Below, piece by piece: positions 44,539-53,277 of a DNA stretch of 64,000 bases; within the stretch, counting starts at the first letter, position 1, and every line of letters begins with the position of its first letter. A program made the translations under genes and the position numbers. Origin of the DNA: Nesterenkonia natronophila (GTDB lineage Bacteria > Actinomycetota > Actinomycetes > Actinomycetales > Micrococcaceae); NCBI RefSeq assembly GCF_003595215.1, contig NZ_QYZP01000001.1:186001-250000 (forward strand). The letters are read 5' to 3'. The notes under the pieces are model-generated. The model had not been told where the DNA came from. It saw nothing but the letters and a program-made list of their open reading frames with translations, and ran no database searches.

Positions 44539-45678
44539 TCAGCCAGTCTGCTTGCCGGCGGCTGGGGTAAGCAGTTCTGTTTGATCGACATACGGCAACC
44601 CGTGGGCGTCGCTAATTGACCGGTGGGTGACGTGTCCTTTCAACGTGTTAAGGCCCCGGGCGAGGTCGGCATTCGCTGCCAGTGCGCCCGAGACTCCGCG
44701 TTCGGCCAGCAACGTCACATAGGGCAGAGTGACGTTGGTCAAAGCGTAGGTCGATGTGCTTGGAACTGCTCCGGGCATGTTGCTTACGCAGTAGAACAGC
44801 GCCTCGTGGACCGGGAAGGTGGGGTTGTCGTGAGTTGTGGGGCGGGAGTTCTCGAAGCAGCCACCCTGATCCACCGCAATGTCGACCAATACACTGCCGG
44901 GCCGCATGTCCTGGACCATGGCGTCGGTGACCAGTTTCGGTGCCTTGGCTCCCGGGATCAGTACAGAACCGATCACTAAGTCGGAGTCCACCACGGCACG
45001 CTCCACCTCCAGGGCGTTGGAAGTGATGGTCTTCAGGCGGCCCGCGTACTGTGCATCAAGCTGGCGCAGCCGGTCGACGTTGATGTCCAATATCGAGACT
45101 TCGGCGCCCAGACCTACGGCCATGGCCGCAGCGTTCGTACCCGCTATTCCGGCGCCCAGCACGGTGACCTTGGCCGGCGGGACACCGGGGACTCCACCCA
45201 GCAGAACACCCCGCCCTCCGGCCGGTGCTGTCAGAGCATGGGCACCTGCCTGAACTGATAGACGGCCTGCAACCTCACTCATCGGCGCCAGCAGTGGTAG
45301 CCGGCGATCAGGAGTCTGAACCGTCTCATAAGCGATTCCCGTAGTCCCCGCGTCAATCAGCGCGCGAGTGAGACTCTCTTCGGCAGCCAGATGGAGGTAG
45401 GTGAAGAGGATCAGCCCTTCCCGCAGCCGGTGGTACTCGGACTGCACAGGCTCTTTGACCTTCAGGACCATGTCGGCGCGTGCCCAGAGGTCATCGGCGT
45501 CAGAGATGATCGTCGCCCCGGCGGAGCGGTACTCGTCATTGGTGATCGCAGACCCCACCCCGGCCCCGTCCTCCACGAGTACCTCATGGCCTCGCCTACT
45601 CAGCTCATGGACGCCGGAGACGGTGAGGGCAACGCGATGCTCGTAACTCTTTACTTCCCGGGGTACGGAAATGATCAT
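44539..45678 (-). CDS. ald: Alanine dehydrogenase
   Basis: The 379-residue protein shows the full set of alanine dehydrogenase motifs: MIISVPREVKSYEHRVALT, the catalytic lysine in LKVKEPV and histidine in TYLHLAAEE, the NAD-binding GAGIAGTNAAAMA and the late DIAVDQGGCFE with the active-site aspartate. It converts alanine to pyruvate, ammonium and NADH. The Lrp/AsnC gene at 45790 is divergent across a 111-base gap, as in the ald-aldR arrangement of mycobacteria, so alanine-responsive control is likely. Confidence 0.95.
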   Translation of the reverse strand: MIISVPREVKSYEHRVALTVSGVHELSRRGHEVLVEDGAGVGSAITNDEYRSAGATIISDADDLWARADMVLKVKEPVQSEYHRLREGLILFTYLHLAAEESLTRALIDAGTTGIAYETVQTPDRRLPLLAPMSEVAGRLSVQAGAHALTAPAGGRGVLLGGVPGVPPAKVTVLGAGIAGTNAAAMAVGLGAEVSILDINVDRLRQLDAQYAGRLKTITSNALEVERAVVDSDLVIGSVLIPGAKAPKLVTDAMVQDMRPGSVLVDIAVDQGGCFENSRPTTHDNPTFPVHEALFYCVSNMPGAVPSTSTYALTNVTLPYVTLLAERGVSGALAANADLARGLNTLKGHVTHRSISDAHGLPYVDQTELLTPAAGKQTG

Positions 45679-45789
45679 GCTCTGCCTTCCGAAGAAACAA
45701 CGAATAATTATCTCAATTATCGTCGATATACCAGAAAAATGCGATAGAATCGAAGAAAATTCGACTGATCACCGATAAATGACAAGAGT
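45679..45789. promoter_or_regulatory. ald-lrp divergent promoter with palindrome
   Basis: The gap is strongly AT-rich. It contains AATTATC twice (around 45706-45721) and the palindrome TCGAA-GAAAA-TTCGA at 45750-45764. An Lrp-type octamer normally binds several such degenerate sites, so these are candidates for control of both genes. No clear Shine-Dalgarno sequence decides between the two start codons of the regulator. Confidence 0.5.
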
Positions 45790-46296
45790 ATGGAATCTAT
45801 GCCACCGAAACGCACCCGCGCGCCGAAGAAACTGCAGCAAGAACATGAGCTGGATCACATCGACCGGCGGCTGCTCGAGCTGCTGCGGAACGATGCCCGT
45901 ATGACGAACCAGGCACTCAGTGAGAACCTGGGCGTGGCCCCCTCCACATGCCTGGCCCGCGTCAAGGCGCTTCAGCAGGCGGGCGTGATCAGACGATTCA
46001 CCGTTGAAGTGGACCCCAGAGCGCTGGGGAGGGGTATTGAGGCTCTGATCAGCGTGCGGCTGCGCCCGGGGGCACGCCAGCAGATGGCCGCTTTCGGGGA
46101 GACGTTGAAGAATGTACCTGAGGTCACTCAGTATTTCTTTGTCGGCGGAATGGACGACTTCCTCATCCATGTCACCGCCCGAGACACAGATCACATCAGG
46201 CAGTTTGTGCTGGAGCACCTGTCAGCTGATCCAGTAGTGGCCACGACCCACACCAGCCTGGTGTTCGAGCATGTATCAGGCTTGGCCTCTCTCTGA
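45790..46296 (+). CDS. Lrp/AsnC-family regulator, probable AldR
   Basis: The protein is up to 168 residues, with an N-terminal winged HTH (LDHIDRRLLELLRNDARMTNQALSENLGVAPSTCLARVKALQQAGVIRRFTVEVD) and a C-terminal RAM (AsnC ligand-binding) domain containing VGGMDDFLIHVTARD. Such proteins form octamers that sense amino acids. Its place opposite ald suggests it is the AldR activator. The start may be ATG 45790 or 45799; an AAGAG element is too close to the first and rather far from the second. Confidence 0.9.
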   Translation: MESMPPKRTRAPKKLQQEHELDHIDRRLLELLRNDARMTNQALSENLGVAPSTCLARVKALQQAGVIRRFTVEVDPRALGRGIEALISVRLRPGARQQMAAFGETLKNVPEVTQYFFVGGMDDFLIHVTARDTDHIRQFVLEHLSADPVVATTHTSLVFEHVSGLASL

Positions 46297-46319
46297 GGTA
46301 CCAGTGCTACCGTCGACTC

Positions 46320-47312
46320 ATGCCGCGCCGGTCAAGCATCGAACTCACCTTTCGCGAAGTTACTGGCACCTCGCGGGACTCCACCGTGCCTGCCGGTGTG
46401 GTGGTGGACTGGATTGATAAGACCGCCTATGCCTGCGCCGCAAGTTGGTCCCGCTCTCAGTGCGTGACCTCCTACGTGGGAAACATGCACTTCATGGTGC
46501 CCGTGCCGCGTGACACCCCGGTTACGGTGCAGGCACGTGTGGTTCACACCGGTCGTGCCAGTGTCCACATCCAGACTCGTGTGCTGATCAAGACAGCATC
46601 CGGTGGGTGGCAGACATGCACTGAGTGCTTCATGATCTACGTCACGATCGGCCCGGACGGTGAGGTCGAACCGGTCACCCCTTTTGAGCCGACCAGTGAG
46701 CTGGAATCCCGGCGAGATGTCGACGCAGCCCGCCGGATGGTGTACCGCCGGCGAGTCGAGGAGACGATCCAGTCGTTGCCTAAGACCTTCAGCTCATCCG
46801 AGGCACTCACACTCCGGTTTCTGGTCAGCACCGAAGAACGCTATCCGGACGGTAAAGTCCGCGGCGGTGTCGTGATGAAGTGGATAGATCAGGCGGCTGA
46901 AATTTGCGCTGAAAGATACTGCAACTATGACGTAGTCACGGTGCTGTCCGGCGGGGTGCGGTTCTACCGCCCCATCACCATTGGAGATCTCGTGGAGGTG
47001 GATGCGCGCCTGGTGCTCACCGGCTCTAAATCAATGCATGTGTTGGTGCGCGTTCGCGCCGGCGACCGATGGGACCGGAACCCGGAAGATGTGGCCTACG
47101 GGCTGCCTGTGATGGTGGCCCCCGATGGCACCGGCTCCGCCCGGCGCATCGTGCGGTGGGAGCCGATCAGGGAGGAGGACCATGAGGTGGCGGAGAAGGC
47201 TCGTCGGATCCGCGATCTCCGCAATGCCACTCTTCTGACTCCCTCCCCCTATTCTGGTCCCAACGAGGGAGCGGTGGATCCGGCTGCCCTCACCGAGCCT
47301 CCTCCTCGGTGA
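46320..47312 (+). CDS. Double-hotdog acyl-CoA thioesterase
   Basis: The 330-residue protein has two hotdog domains in tandem. The first carries PAGVVVDWIDKTAYACAASW, the second KVRGGVVMKWIDQAAEICAER; both are the helix and active-site strand of BFIT/YciA-type acyl-CoA thioesterases. Each half has the strand pair that ends in VHTGRASVHI or LTGSKSMHVLV. It should hydrolyse acyl-CoA to free acid and CoA in the cytoplasm. It follows the Lrp gene by 23 bases. Chain-length preference is not predictable here. Confidence 0.85.
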   Translation: MPRRSSIELTFREVTGTSRDSTVPAGVVVDWIDKTAYACAASWSRSQCVTSYVGNMHFMVPVPRDTPVTVQARVVHTGRASVHIQTRVLIKTASGGWQTCTECFMIYVTIGPDGEVEPVTPFEPTSELESRRDVDAARRMVYRRRVEETIQSLPKTFSSSEALTLRFLVSTEERYPDGKVRGGVVMKWIDQAAEICAERYCNYDVVTVLSGGVRFYRPITIGDLVEVDARLVLTGSKSMHVLVRVRAGDRWDRNPEDVAYGLPVMVAPDGTGSARRIVRWEPIREEDHEVAEKARRIRDLRNATLLTPSPYSGPNEGAVDPAALTEPPPR

Positions 47313-47390
47313 CGACACGGGATTCGGGGGCCGTTGCCTCATCCCTGAGGCGGATATCTAACTGCGCGGGAATTCATTAGGCTTAAACCA

Positions 47391-48338
47391 ATGAGTCAGC
47401 AGCCGCCACCAGTGCCGAATCCATACGGACCAGCTCCTGTCGCCCAGGGTGCCCGGCCTGGCCCCCCACCAGGGTGGAAGCCAGGGATGTCCCCTTATGC
47501 AGCTGGTCCTCCACCGGGCTGGCGGTCGCCACCACGCACACCGCAGAAGGACGCTGACCCCGGATCGTTCACCTGGTGGGATCTGGGAGCCACGCTTTTC
47601 TACGTGGTGGGTTTTCTCACCGGTCTGGTGGGACTGGTGGCACTGCTGCCCCCCATCAACGAGTTGATCACCGGTGATGAGGTACAAGCTCAGCAAGGGA
47701 CTTTCCTGATCAACGCCGTGGGCTATGGAGTGCTGGCGGTGATCGCCCTGGTGCTCTCCGGTGCAGCTTTGTGGCGTTCGATCAAGGCTTTCAGCTATCT
47801 GTGGTGGCTGAAGCTGCTCCTGGTCCCAGTAGCTTGGTTCGCCTCCATCTTTTTCAACCTGGTGATCATCGTGTTGCTCCTCGGGTCAGAGGGCGAGACC
47901 TCAGAGAATCAGGCGGCCATTGAAGCCATGCTTCAGGCGGTTCCTCTGTTGGCCGCCGTAGCGGTCATCGGCATCCTGGGTCCCTTTGTGGAGGAGTATT
48001 TCTTCCGGCACCTGCTGATCGGCAAACTCTCCAAGTACATCAATGTGTGGGTCTGCGGAGCGATCTCAGTGGTCGCCTTCCCGCTAATCCACTTCATCCC
48101 GGCGCTCATAGGGCTGACCGATGACCTCACGTTCGTCTCGATCGTCCCGTACCTGACGATGGGCATCATCATCACAGTGGGCTACATCGTCACCGGTCGG
48201 AATCTGTTCTACGCGTGGCTATTGCACGCCTTCAACAACATAATGTCACTGCTGCTCAGCTACTTTCTGGTGCCGTGGCTCGGGGACCATGCGGGTGACC
48301 TTCAGGGCGCCCTCTGGCTAACTAGCTTCATAGGGTGA
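47391..48338 (+). CDS. CPBP-family intramembrane metalloprotease
   Basis: The 315-residue protein has a cytoplasmic Pro/Gly/Ala-rich N-terminus of about 60 residues with repeats of PPG, then about eight hydrophobic segments. The CPBP (Abi, Rce1-like) motifs are present: EEYFFR at residues 201-206, HFIPAL and HAFNN. These form the metal site of intramembrane endopeptidases. The proline-rich tail is not part of the core family and may bind a partner. Its stop overlaps the MATE gene start by four bases. Confidence 0.88.
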   Translation: MSQQPPPVPNPYGPAPVAQGARPGPPPGWKPGMSPYAAGPPPGWRSPPRTPQKDADPGSFTWWDLGATLFYVVGFLTGLVGLVALLPPINELITGDEVQAQQGTFLINAVGYGVLAVIALVLSGAALWRSIKAFSYLWWLKLLLVPVAWFASIFFNLVIIVLLLGSEGETSENQAAIEAMLQAVPLLAAVAVIGILGPFVEEYFFRHLLIGKLSKYINVWVCGAISVVAFPLIHFIPALIGLTDDLTFVSIVPYLTMGIIITVGYIVTGRNLFYAWLLHAFNNIMSLLLSYFLVPWLGDHAGDLQGALWLTSFIG

Positions 48339-49711
48339 CACAGGGAGCGGGCGTCAACTCTGCGCGGGCTGGGGACTCGCGCACGCTGCCTCGTCAGATT
48401 CTGACCCTGGCGGTGCCGGCACTCGGGGCGCTGGTCGCTGAGCCGCTTTTTCTGATGGCCGATACGGCGATCATCGGATGGCTGGGAACCGTCGAGTTGG
48501 CCGGCGCTGCTCTGGGTGTGACGGTGATGCACACCGTGGTTGGCCTGATGATCTTCTTGGCGTACTCCACCACACCCGCGGTGGCGCGGTTCGTCGGCGC
48601 GGGTAAGACCACCAGGGCGCTCGCGGCGGGCCGCGATGGGCTATGGCTGGCCCTCACGTTGGGAGTCGTGCTGGCTCTTGCCGGTCTGGCCGCGGGAGAA
48701 GCGGTCCTGGAAATGATGGGCAGCGCTGGGGAGATCCACCCTCATGCGTTGGAGTATCTGCTCTGGTCGTTGCCGGGGCTGCCGGCTATGCTGCTGGTCT
48801 TTGCCGGCGTCGGTGCCCTTCGAGGTTTCCAGGACACCAAGACTCCCTTGGTAGTCGCCGGGTTCGGATTCGGTGCCAACGCTTTGCTGAACCTCATCTT
48901 GGTTCATCCTGTGGGACTCGGTGTGGCAGGCGCCGCGATTGGCACATCGATCTCCCAATGGGGCATGGCCGCGGCATACCTCCTCATTCTCTTGCCACGC
49001 ATGCGAAGGGCGGGGGTGCCGCTGGGCCTCGATCCGCTGGCCCTGCGGTCTGCCGCTCAGGTGGGCGGTTGGATGTTCCTGCGCACCCTTACCTTACGAG
49101 CAGCCTTGGTAGCCACCGTAGTGGTCGCCACCGACATGGGACCGGAAACTCTGGCTGCCCACCAGGTGGCCTTCACGTTCTTCTCCACACTGGCATTCGT
49201 CCTTGACGCGCTCGCCATTGCCGCCCAAGCGCTCATCGGGCGTGAGCTGGGGGCCAGTCGGCGCGACTCCGCCCGTCGGATGACTCGACTTATGGTCTTT
49301 TGGGGTATTGGATTCGGCGCCGTGGTGGGGGCACTTACGGCACTGGCAGCTCCGTGGATCCCCAAGCTCTTCACTCCTGATGATCAGGTGGCCCACATGA
49401 TCACCGTGGCATTGTTCGTGCTTGCAGCGGCTCAACCAATAGCGGGTTACGTATTCGTTCTGGACGGTGTCCTCATGGGTGCCGGTGATGTGCGTTACTT
49501 GGCGCTGGCCGGGGTGGTTAACCTTGGCGTGTACCTTCCTGTCCTGTGGTGGGTCTCGGATTCGGTGCGAGCAGGTGAGTCCAATGTCGACGGGGAGCCG
49601 ATCCTCTGGCTCTGGCTCGCTTTCGGTGTGCTGTTCCTGGGTGCGCGGGCGCTGACTCTCGGGCTCCGAGCTGCTACTGACCGGTGGATAGTCCTCGGTG
49701 AGACCCGGTGA
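48335..49711 (+). CDS. MATE-family efflux transporter, DinF-like
   Basis: The 458-residue protein has 12 hydrophobic segments with MATE signatures: ILTLAVPALGALVAEPLFLMADTAIIGWLG at the start, GALRGFQDTKTPLVV and the second-half copy LDGVLMGAGDVRYLALAGVVNLGVYLPV. DinF-type members export cations or toxic organics by Na+ or H+ antiport. The start is a GTG that overlaps the stop of the CPBP protease gene, so expression is coupled. Confidence 0.9.
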   Translation: MTQGAGVNSARAGDSRTLPRQILTLAVPALGALVAEPLFLMADTAIIGWLGTVELAGAALGVTVMHTVVGLMIFLAYSTTPAVARFVGAGKTTRALAAGRDGLWLALTLGVVLALAGLAAGEAVLEMMGSAGEIHPHALEYLLWSLPGLPAMLLVFAGVGALRGFQDTKTPLVVAGFGFGANALLNLILVHPVGLGVAGAAIGTSISQWGMAAAYLLILLPRMRRAGVPLGLDPLALRSAAQVGGWMFLRTLTLRAALVATVVVATDMGPETLAAHQVAFTFFSTLAFVLDALAIAAQALIGRELGASRRDSARRMTRLMVFWGIGFGAVVGALTALAAPWIPKLFTPDDQVAHMITVALFVLAAAQPIAGYVFVLDGVLMGAGDVRYLALAGVVNLGVYLPVLWWVSDSVRAGESNVDGEPILWLWLAFGVLFLGARALTLGLRAATDRWIVLGETR

Positions 49712-49726
49712 AGTAAACTTGCGGCC

Positions 49727-50284
49727 GTGCCATTGACCCGCATCGATCCCCGAACCGCCGCTGTCCTCGTCCGTCCCGCGTGGATGCGGGCGGTGGTGAC
49801 CGCCGTCTTCGCCGCATTCACCATTTTCTGGACTGCGGATACCATGACCGTAGCCCGGATAGCCCTCGCTGCATTTTTCATTCTGTGCGCCACCGCGGTC
49901 TGGGACTACGTCAAGACCGACGAGGTGCCCCCAGCTCTTACCGGTGCGGCAGCGCTCGGTGCGTCGTCCTGGGTCTTCGCAGGCATCGCCGCACTGTTCG
50001 CGCCCTCGGCCGCGGCCTTGGCGATTATTGCCGGCATTGGATTCCTTCTCATGGGGATCTGCGAACTCTACGGCGGGCTGAAGGTGCGCGCAGCGTTCGT
50101 GCCCTCGCGTGATCACGTCATACTGGGCGTCGTCGGGGCCCTGACCGGTGTGGGACTCTTCTTCGGGGCAGGGTTGGACCCGCACGGCATCCTAGGAATA
50201 TCAGGCACGGGAGTGATTATTATGGCTGTCCTGCTGCTCATCGCAGCTGCGGGTCTGACCCATGAAGCTCGCAAAGCAGAGTAA
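49727..50284 (+). CDS. Small multi-pass membrane protein of unknown function
   Basis: The 185-residue product starts at GTG 49727 and has six hydrophobic segments with short loops, a layout like HdeD (DUF308) proteins. Segments include VVTAVFAAFTIFWTA, ARIALAAFFILCATAVW, ALTGAAALGASSWVFAGIAALF, ALAIIAGIGFLLMGICEL and ILGVVGALTGVGLFFGAG. Function unknown. It lies 15 bases after the MATE gene, so it is probably in the same transcript. Confidence 0.65.
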   Translation: MPLTRIDPRTAAVLVRPAWMRAVVTAVFAAFTIFWTADTMTVARIALAAFFILCATAVWDYVKTDEVPPALTGAAALGASSWVFAGIAALFAPSAAALAIIAGIGFLLMGICELYGGLKVRAAFVPSRDHVILGVVGALTGVGLFFGAGLDPHGILGISGTGVIIMAVLLLIAAAGLTHEARKAE

Positions 50285-50360
50285 AGATGCGTGGTGACTT
50301 CTACTCAGCGTAGAATTGCCATGACGCCAGACCCAATCCGCGCAAAGGAAACCCACCCAC

Positions 50361-50789
50361 GTGTCAGAAGACGCCAAGGAGCGCCGCTCCCTTATGGAGA
50401 CTGTGAAAGCTCCGCTGATCTTCTCGTTTGCGCTGGCAGCGGTGGCAGGGTTTGTGTCGCTTATCGTCTCCTCGGGAGGCTCTGACAATCCTCGCGTGGA
50501 GCACGACTCGGCGGGTCTGGACAACCCGATCAATCTCTCGCTGCTGGCTTTCGGCATTGTTTTCATTGTGAGCCTGCTGCTGGTCTCTATGCTGCAACTG
50601 GCCTCCCGCGAGAACCCTGAGGAGCTCTCCCAGGGTGGGGGAGTGAATCGCAACTCCGAGGAGCTCTACCGTCAGCAGGTAGCCGAGCGGCGGGAGAAGG
50701 CGCGCCGACGCGAGGCTGAGGAAGCCGCCCAGAAGCGCAGTGGCGCCGCAGGAGATGACCCGCCCTACGGACGGCGATCCGAGCACTGA
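50361..50789 (+). CDS. Two-helix membrane protein with charged C-terminal tail, unknown function
   Basis: The 142-residue product starts at GTG 50361 with AAGGAA upstream. It has two membrane helices (LIFSFALAAVAGFVSLIVSS and LSLLAFGIVFIVSLLLVSMLQLAS) and a long Arg/Glu-rich tail (YRQQVAERREKARRREAEEAAQKR) that probably forms a cytoplasmic helix or coiled coil. I do not recognise the family. It is convergent with the TetR-type gene. Confidence 0.65.
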   Translation: MSEDAKERRSLMETVKAPLIFSFALAAVAGFVSLIVSSGGSDNPRVEHDSAGLDNPINLSLLAFGIVFIVSLLLVSMLQLASRENPEELSQGGGVNRNSEELYRQQVAERREKARRREAEEAAQKRSGAAGDDPPYGRRSEH

Positions 50790-50799
50790 TCTCCGCAGA

Positions 50800-51393
50800 T
50801 CAGGTGGTCTTCGCACCAGCGGTCGCCCGGCAGATGTCTACGTAGATCTCGGCCAGTTCCTCGGGCGTGTTCTCGCCGCCCAGCCGGAACCATCGCGAAA
50901 CCCCCAAGCAGGCTGCTGTGATGGCGCGTGCCGTATGCCGGGGGTGAGCCGTGGTGAAAACGCCCTGTTTGCAGCCCTCCTCCACTAAGCGGTTCAGTAG
51001 ACCCTGCTGTTCGTTACGCGCGGTGACGTGACGGCGTCGAGCGTCTCCCTGGAGACTGCGAATTTCGCTGAGCGTCACGAAAGCGATCGCCGAGAATCTG
51101 GCATGAAAGAGCACCAGCACGCGGATCAGGGAGTCGAACCGCTCGAGAACCGGCGTCCCCGGCCTGGTCACTGCTGTCTTTGAGGCCCCAAGCAGTGTGT
51201 CCATGGCCACCTCGCACAGCGAATCCAGAATCTGGTGCTTCGAAGTGTAGTAATGGTACAACCCTGGCACAGAAAGGCCCGCCGTGCTGGCGATCTGTCG
51301 GATGGAGGTCCCGTGAAAGCCGTTGGCCGCAAAGCAGTCCAGGGCGGCTTGTCGTACCTTCCCTAAAGGCATCGACTCCGGCAGCTGGGTCAC
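50800..51393 (-). CDS. TetR-family regulator of the adjacent acyl-CoA operon
   Basis: The 197-residue protein has a TetR HTH (VRQAALDCFAANGFHGTSIRQIASTAGLSVPGLYHYYTSKHQIL) and a C-terminal helical domain of the TetR_C type found in fatty-acid and acyl-CoA regulators. The start is GTG 51393 with GGAAAGG upstream. It is divergent from the acyl-CoA ligase operon and very probably represses it until an acyl-CoA ligand binds. Confidence 0.9.
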   Translation of the reverse strand: MTQLPESMPLGKVRQAALDCFAANGFHGTSIRQIASTAGLSVPGLYHYYTSKHQILDSLCEVAMDTLLGASKTAVTRPGTPVLERFDSLIRVLVLFHARFSAIAFVTLSEIRSLQGDARRRHVTARNEQQGLLNRLVEEGCKQGVFTTAHPRHTARAITAACLGVSRWFRLGGENTPEELAEIYVDICRATAGAKTT

Positions 51394-51614
51394 TTTTTGT
51401 CACCTTTCCGTGTCATGTTCTCTGGCCAGATCTTATCGCTAGGCGCTCTTGACCAGGGCTCGAATCTCTCCCCATTTGCTTTGCGCATGTGATGTGGATT
51501 ACGTTCGTACGACAGAGCGATTGATCGGTCGGTCGGAAGAGCGCAGGCTTCCCACTGCCTACAACCGCCCATACAGCCAGTTCTGATCTTCAACCAAGGA
51601 TCGTGGAGGTAAAA
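51394..51614. promoter_or_regulatory. Divergent promoter region of TetR gene and acyl-CoA operon
   Basis: This 221-base gap carries CGATTGATCGGTCGGTCGG at 51518-51536, which combines the palindrome CGAT-TG-ATCG with repeated CGGT units, and a CGTACG palindrome just upstream (51506-51511). These are the best candidates for TetR operator sites. GGAGGT at 51605-51610 is a strong ribosome binding site and selects GTG 51615 as start of the ligase gene. Confidence 0.45.
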
Positions 51615-53273
51615 GTGGTCCAGACCACCAAGACCCACGGGTGGCACCGTCTCTATCCCAGCCATGTACCCGCCGAATTGGGGCGACTCCCCCACACCCT
51701 TGGCAGTGCCTGGAGGAACCGTGTAAGCGCCGAACCCCACAGCCCAGCCCTTACCTATTTCGACCAGACATTGAGTGCCCACGATGTCGATACTCTCAGC
51801 GACGCGCTGGCGGCAGAACTGCAGAGCCGCAGTGTGCGCACCGGCGACAGCGTCGGCATCCGCCTGCAGAACACCCCCCAGTTCGCACTGAGCCTGCTGG
51901 CACTGTGGAAAATCGGTGGCGTTGCACTTGTACTCAACCCTATGTACCAAGACAGAGAGTTGGAACATATCCTCGATGATGCGCAACCCGTGGGACTGAT
52001 CGTCGCTGAGCAAGACCCAGCCGTGGGTGAATTCGCCGGGGGCTGGGTTATCACAGTGGATGAGCGCGACTTTCAATCCCGCAACGACACCCGAGTATTC
52101 GGAGACGCCGCCGCGGGAAAGCCCCCGGCGACTGCAGACCGACACAGCAGCGATTTCCTTCGTTTGGTCACGGATCGGCACACCGAGCGCCCTGTTGAGG
52201 TCACAACGCGCGCCTATTCGCCAGCACTGCTGACCTACACCTCTGGAACGACTGGGCCCGCCAAAGGGGCGGTCGGCACTCATCACAACCTCCTCGCCGT
52301 GGCTGCAGGGAACGCGTACTGGTGCAATCTTCAACCAGGAGAGAAGGTCTTGGCTGTCGCACCCATGTTCCATATCACCGGCGCCGTAGCCACCACAGTG
52401 ACCGCACTCACCAATCCCGTCGAATATGTCCTCATTAACCGGCTGCAGGCTGACGTGATGCGTGATGCGATCATCGAGCACAGAATTCAGCACATCTTGG
52501 GCTCAATCACCGTCTACAACGCTCTGCTGGATCTTCCCGCCAACGGAGGTGACGAGTTGCCTAGCCTTAAGAGCGTTTACTCCGGCGGCGCACCTGTGCC
52601 GCCGGCCACGGTAGACAGGTTTCGCCGCAGATACGGACATTACATACACAACATCTACGGAATGACGGAAACCGCCTCCGCGGTGATCGCTGTCCCGCTG
52701 GGGGTTGAGGCCCCGATTCACGGGCCCTCCGGCACGTTGTCCATCGGCGTTCCCCTTCCTGGAGTCGATGCGCGTGTCACAGACATGGACGGGCGTGTTG
52801 TCCCGGTCGGTCAGCAGGGGGAGTTGGAACTGGCCGGTCCCCAAGTCAGCCAGGGCTACCTCAACAATCGGGAAGCCACGGATCACGCGATCGTTGAAGG
52901 GTGGCTGCGCACCGGTGACGTGGCAATCATGGACGAAGAAGGCTGGATCTATCTGGTCGACAGGAAGAAGGACCAGATCAACGTCTCCGGTTACAAAGTC
53001 TGGCCTCGCGAAGTCGAAGACATCCTATACGAGCACCCAGCGGTCCGTGAGGCCGCCGTCATCGGGGAACCGGACCCCTACAGCGGTGAGCGAGTCGCCG
53101 CTTTCGTCTCTCTTCAACACCAAGCGTTAGCTGAACCTGAGGAACTGAGACAGCACATGCACGGCAAGCTTGCAACTTATAAGTGTCCCAAGAACATCAC
53201 CGTGATCGACGAGCTCCCCAAGACTGCGACCGGTAAGATCCAGCGCCGCAAACTTCGACACAAGGACGCGTGA
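51615..53273 (+). CDS. AMP-forming acyl-CoA ligase (LvaE-like role)
   Basis: The 552-residue ANL enzyme has LTYTSGTTGPAKGAVGTHHN, IYGMTETASAVI, WLRTGDVAIMDEEGWIYLVDR, KKDQINVSGYKVWPREVEDILYEHP and the catalytic lysine in TGKIQRRKLR. It activates a carboxylic acid as the CoA thioester in the cytoplasm. GTG 51615 is preferred over GTG 51603 because GGAGGT lies five bases ahead. It is the first gene of an operon whose make-up matches the levulinate (Lva) pathway, where the ligase is LvaE. Confidence 0.9.
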   Translation: MVQTTKTHGWHRLYPSHVPAELGRLPHTLGSAWRNRVSAEPHSPALTYFDQTLSAHDVDTLSDALAAELQSRSVRTGDSVGIRLQNTPQFALSLLALWKIGGVALVLNPMYQDRELEHILDDAQPVGLIVAEQDPAVGEFAGGWVITVDERDFQSRNDTRVFGDAAAGKPPATADRHSSDFLRLVTDRHTERPVEVTTRAYSPALLTYTSGTTGPAKGAVGTHHNLLAVAAGNAYWCNLQPGEKVLAVAPMFHITGAVATTVTALTNPVEYVLINRLQADVMRDAIIEHRIQHILGSITVYNALLDLPANGGDELPSLKSVYSGGAPVPPATVDRFRRRYGHYIHNIYGMTETASAVIAVPLGVEAPIHGPSGTLSIGVPLPGVDARVTDMDGRVVPVGQQGELELAGPQVSQGYLNNREATDHAIVEGWLRTGDVAIMDEEGWIYLVDRKKDQINVSGYKVWPREVEDILYEHPAVREAAVIGEPDPYSGERVAAFVSLQHQALAEPEELRQHMHGKLATYKCPKNITVIDELPKTATGKIQRRKLRHKDA

Positions 53274-53277
53274 ACCT

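Noticed and set aside
49094..50185. 363-codon open frame on the minus strand
   Set aside because: Antisense to the MATE gene and the next membrane protein gene; composition (His, Gln, Arg-rich) is typical of a shadow frame.
51390..52493. 367-codon open frame on the minus strand
   Set aside because: Antisense to the acyl-CoA ligase gene, overlaps the TetR gene start, and has no recognisable domain.
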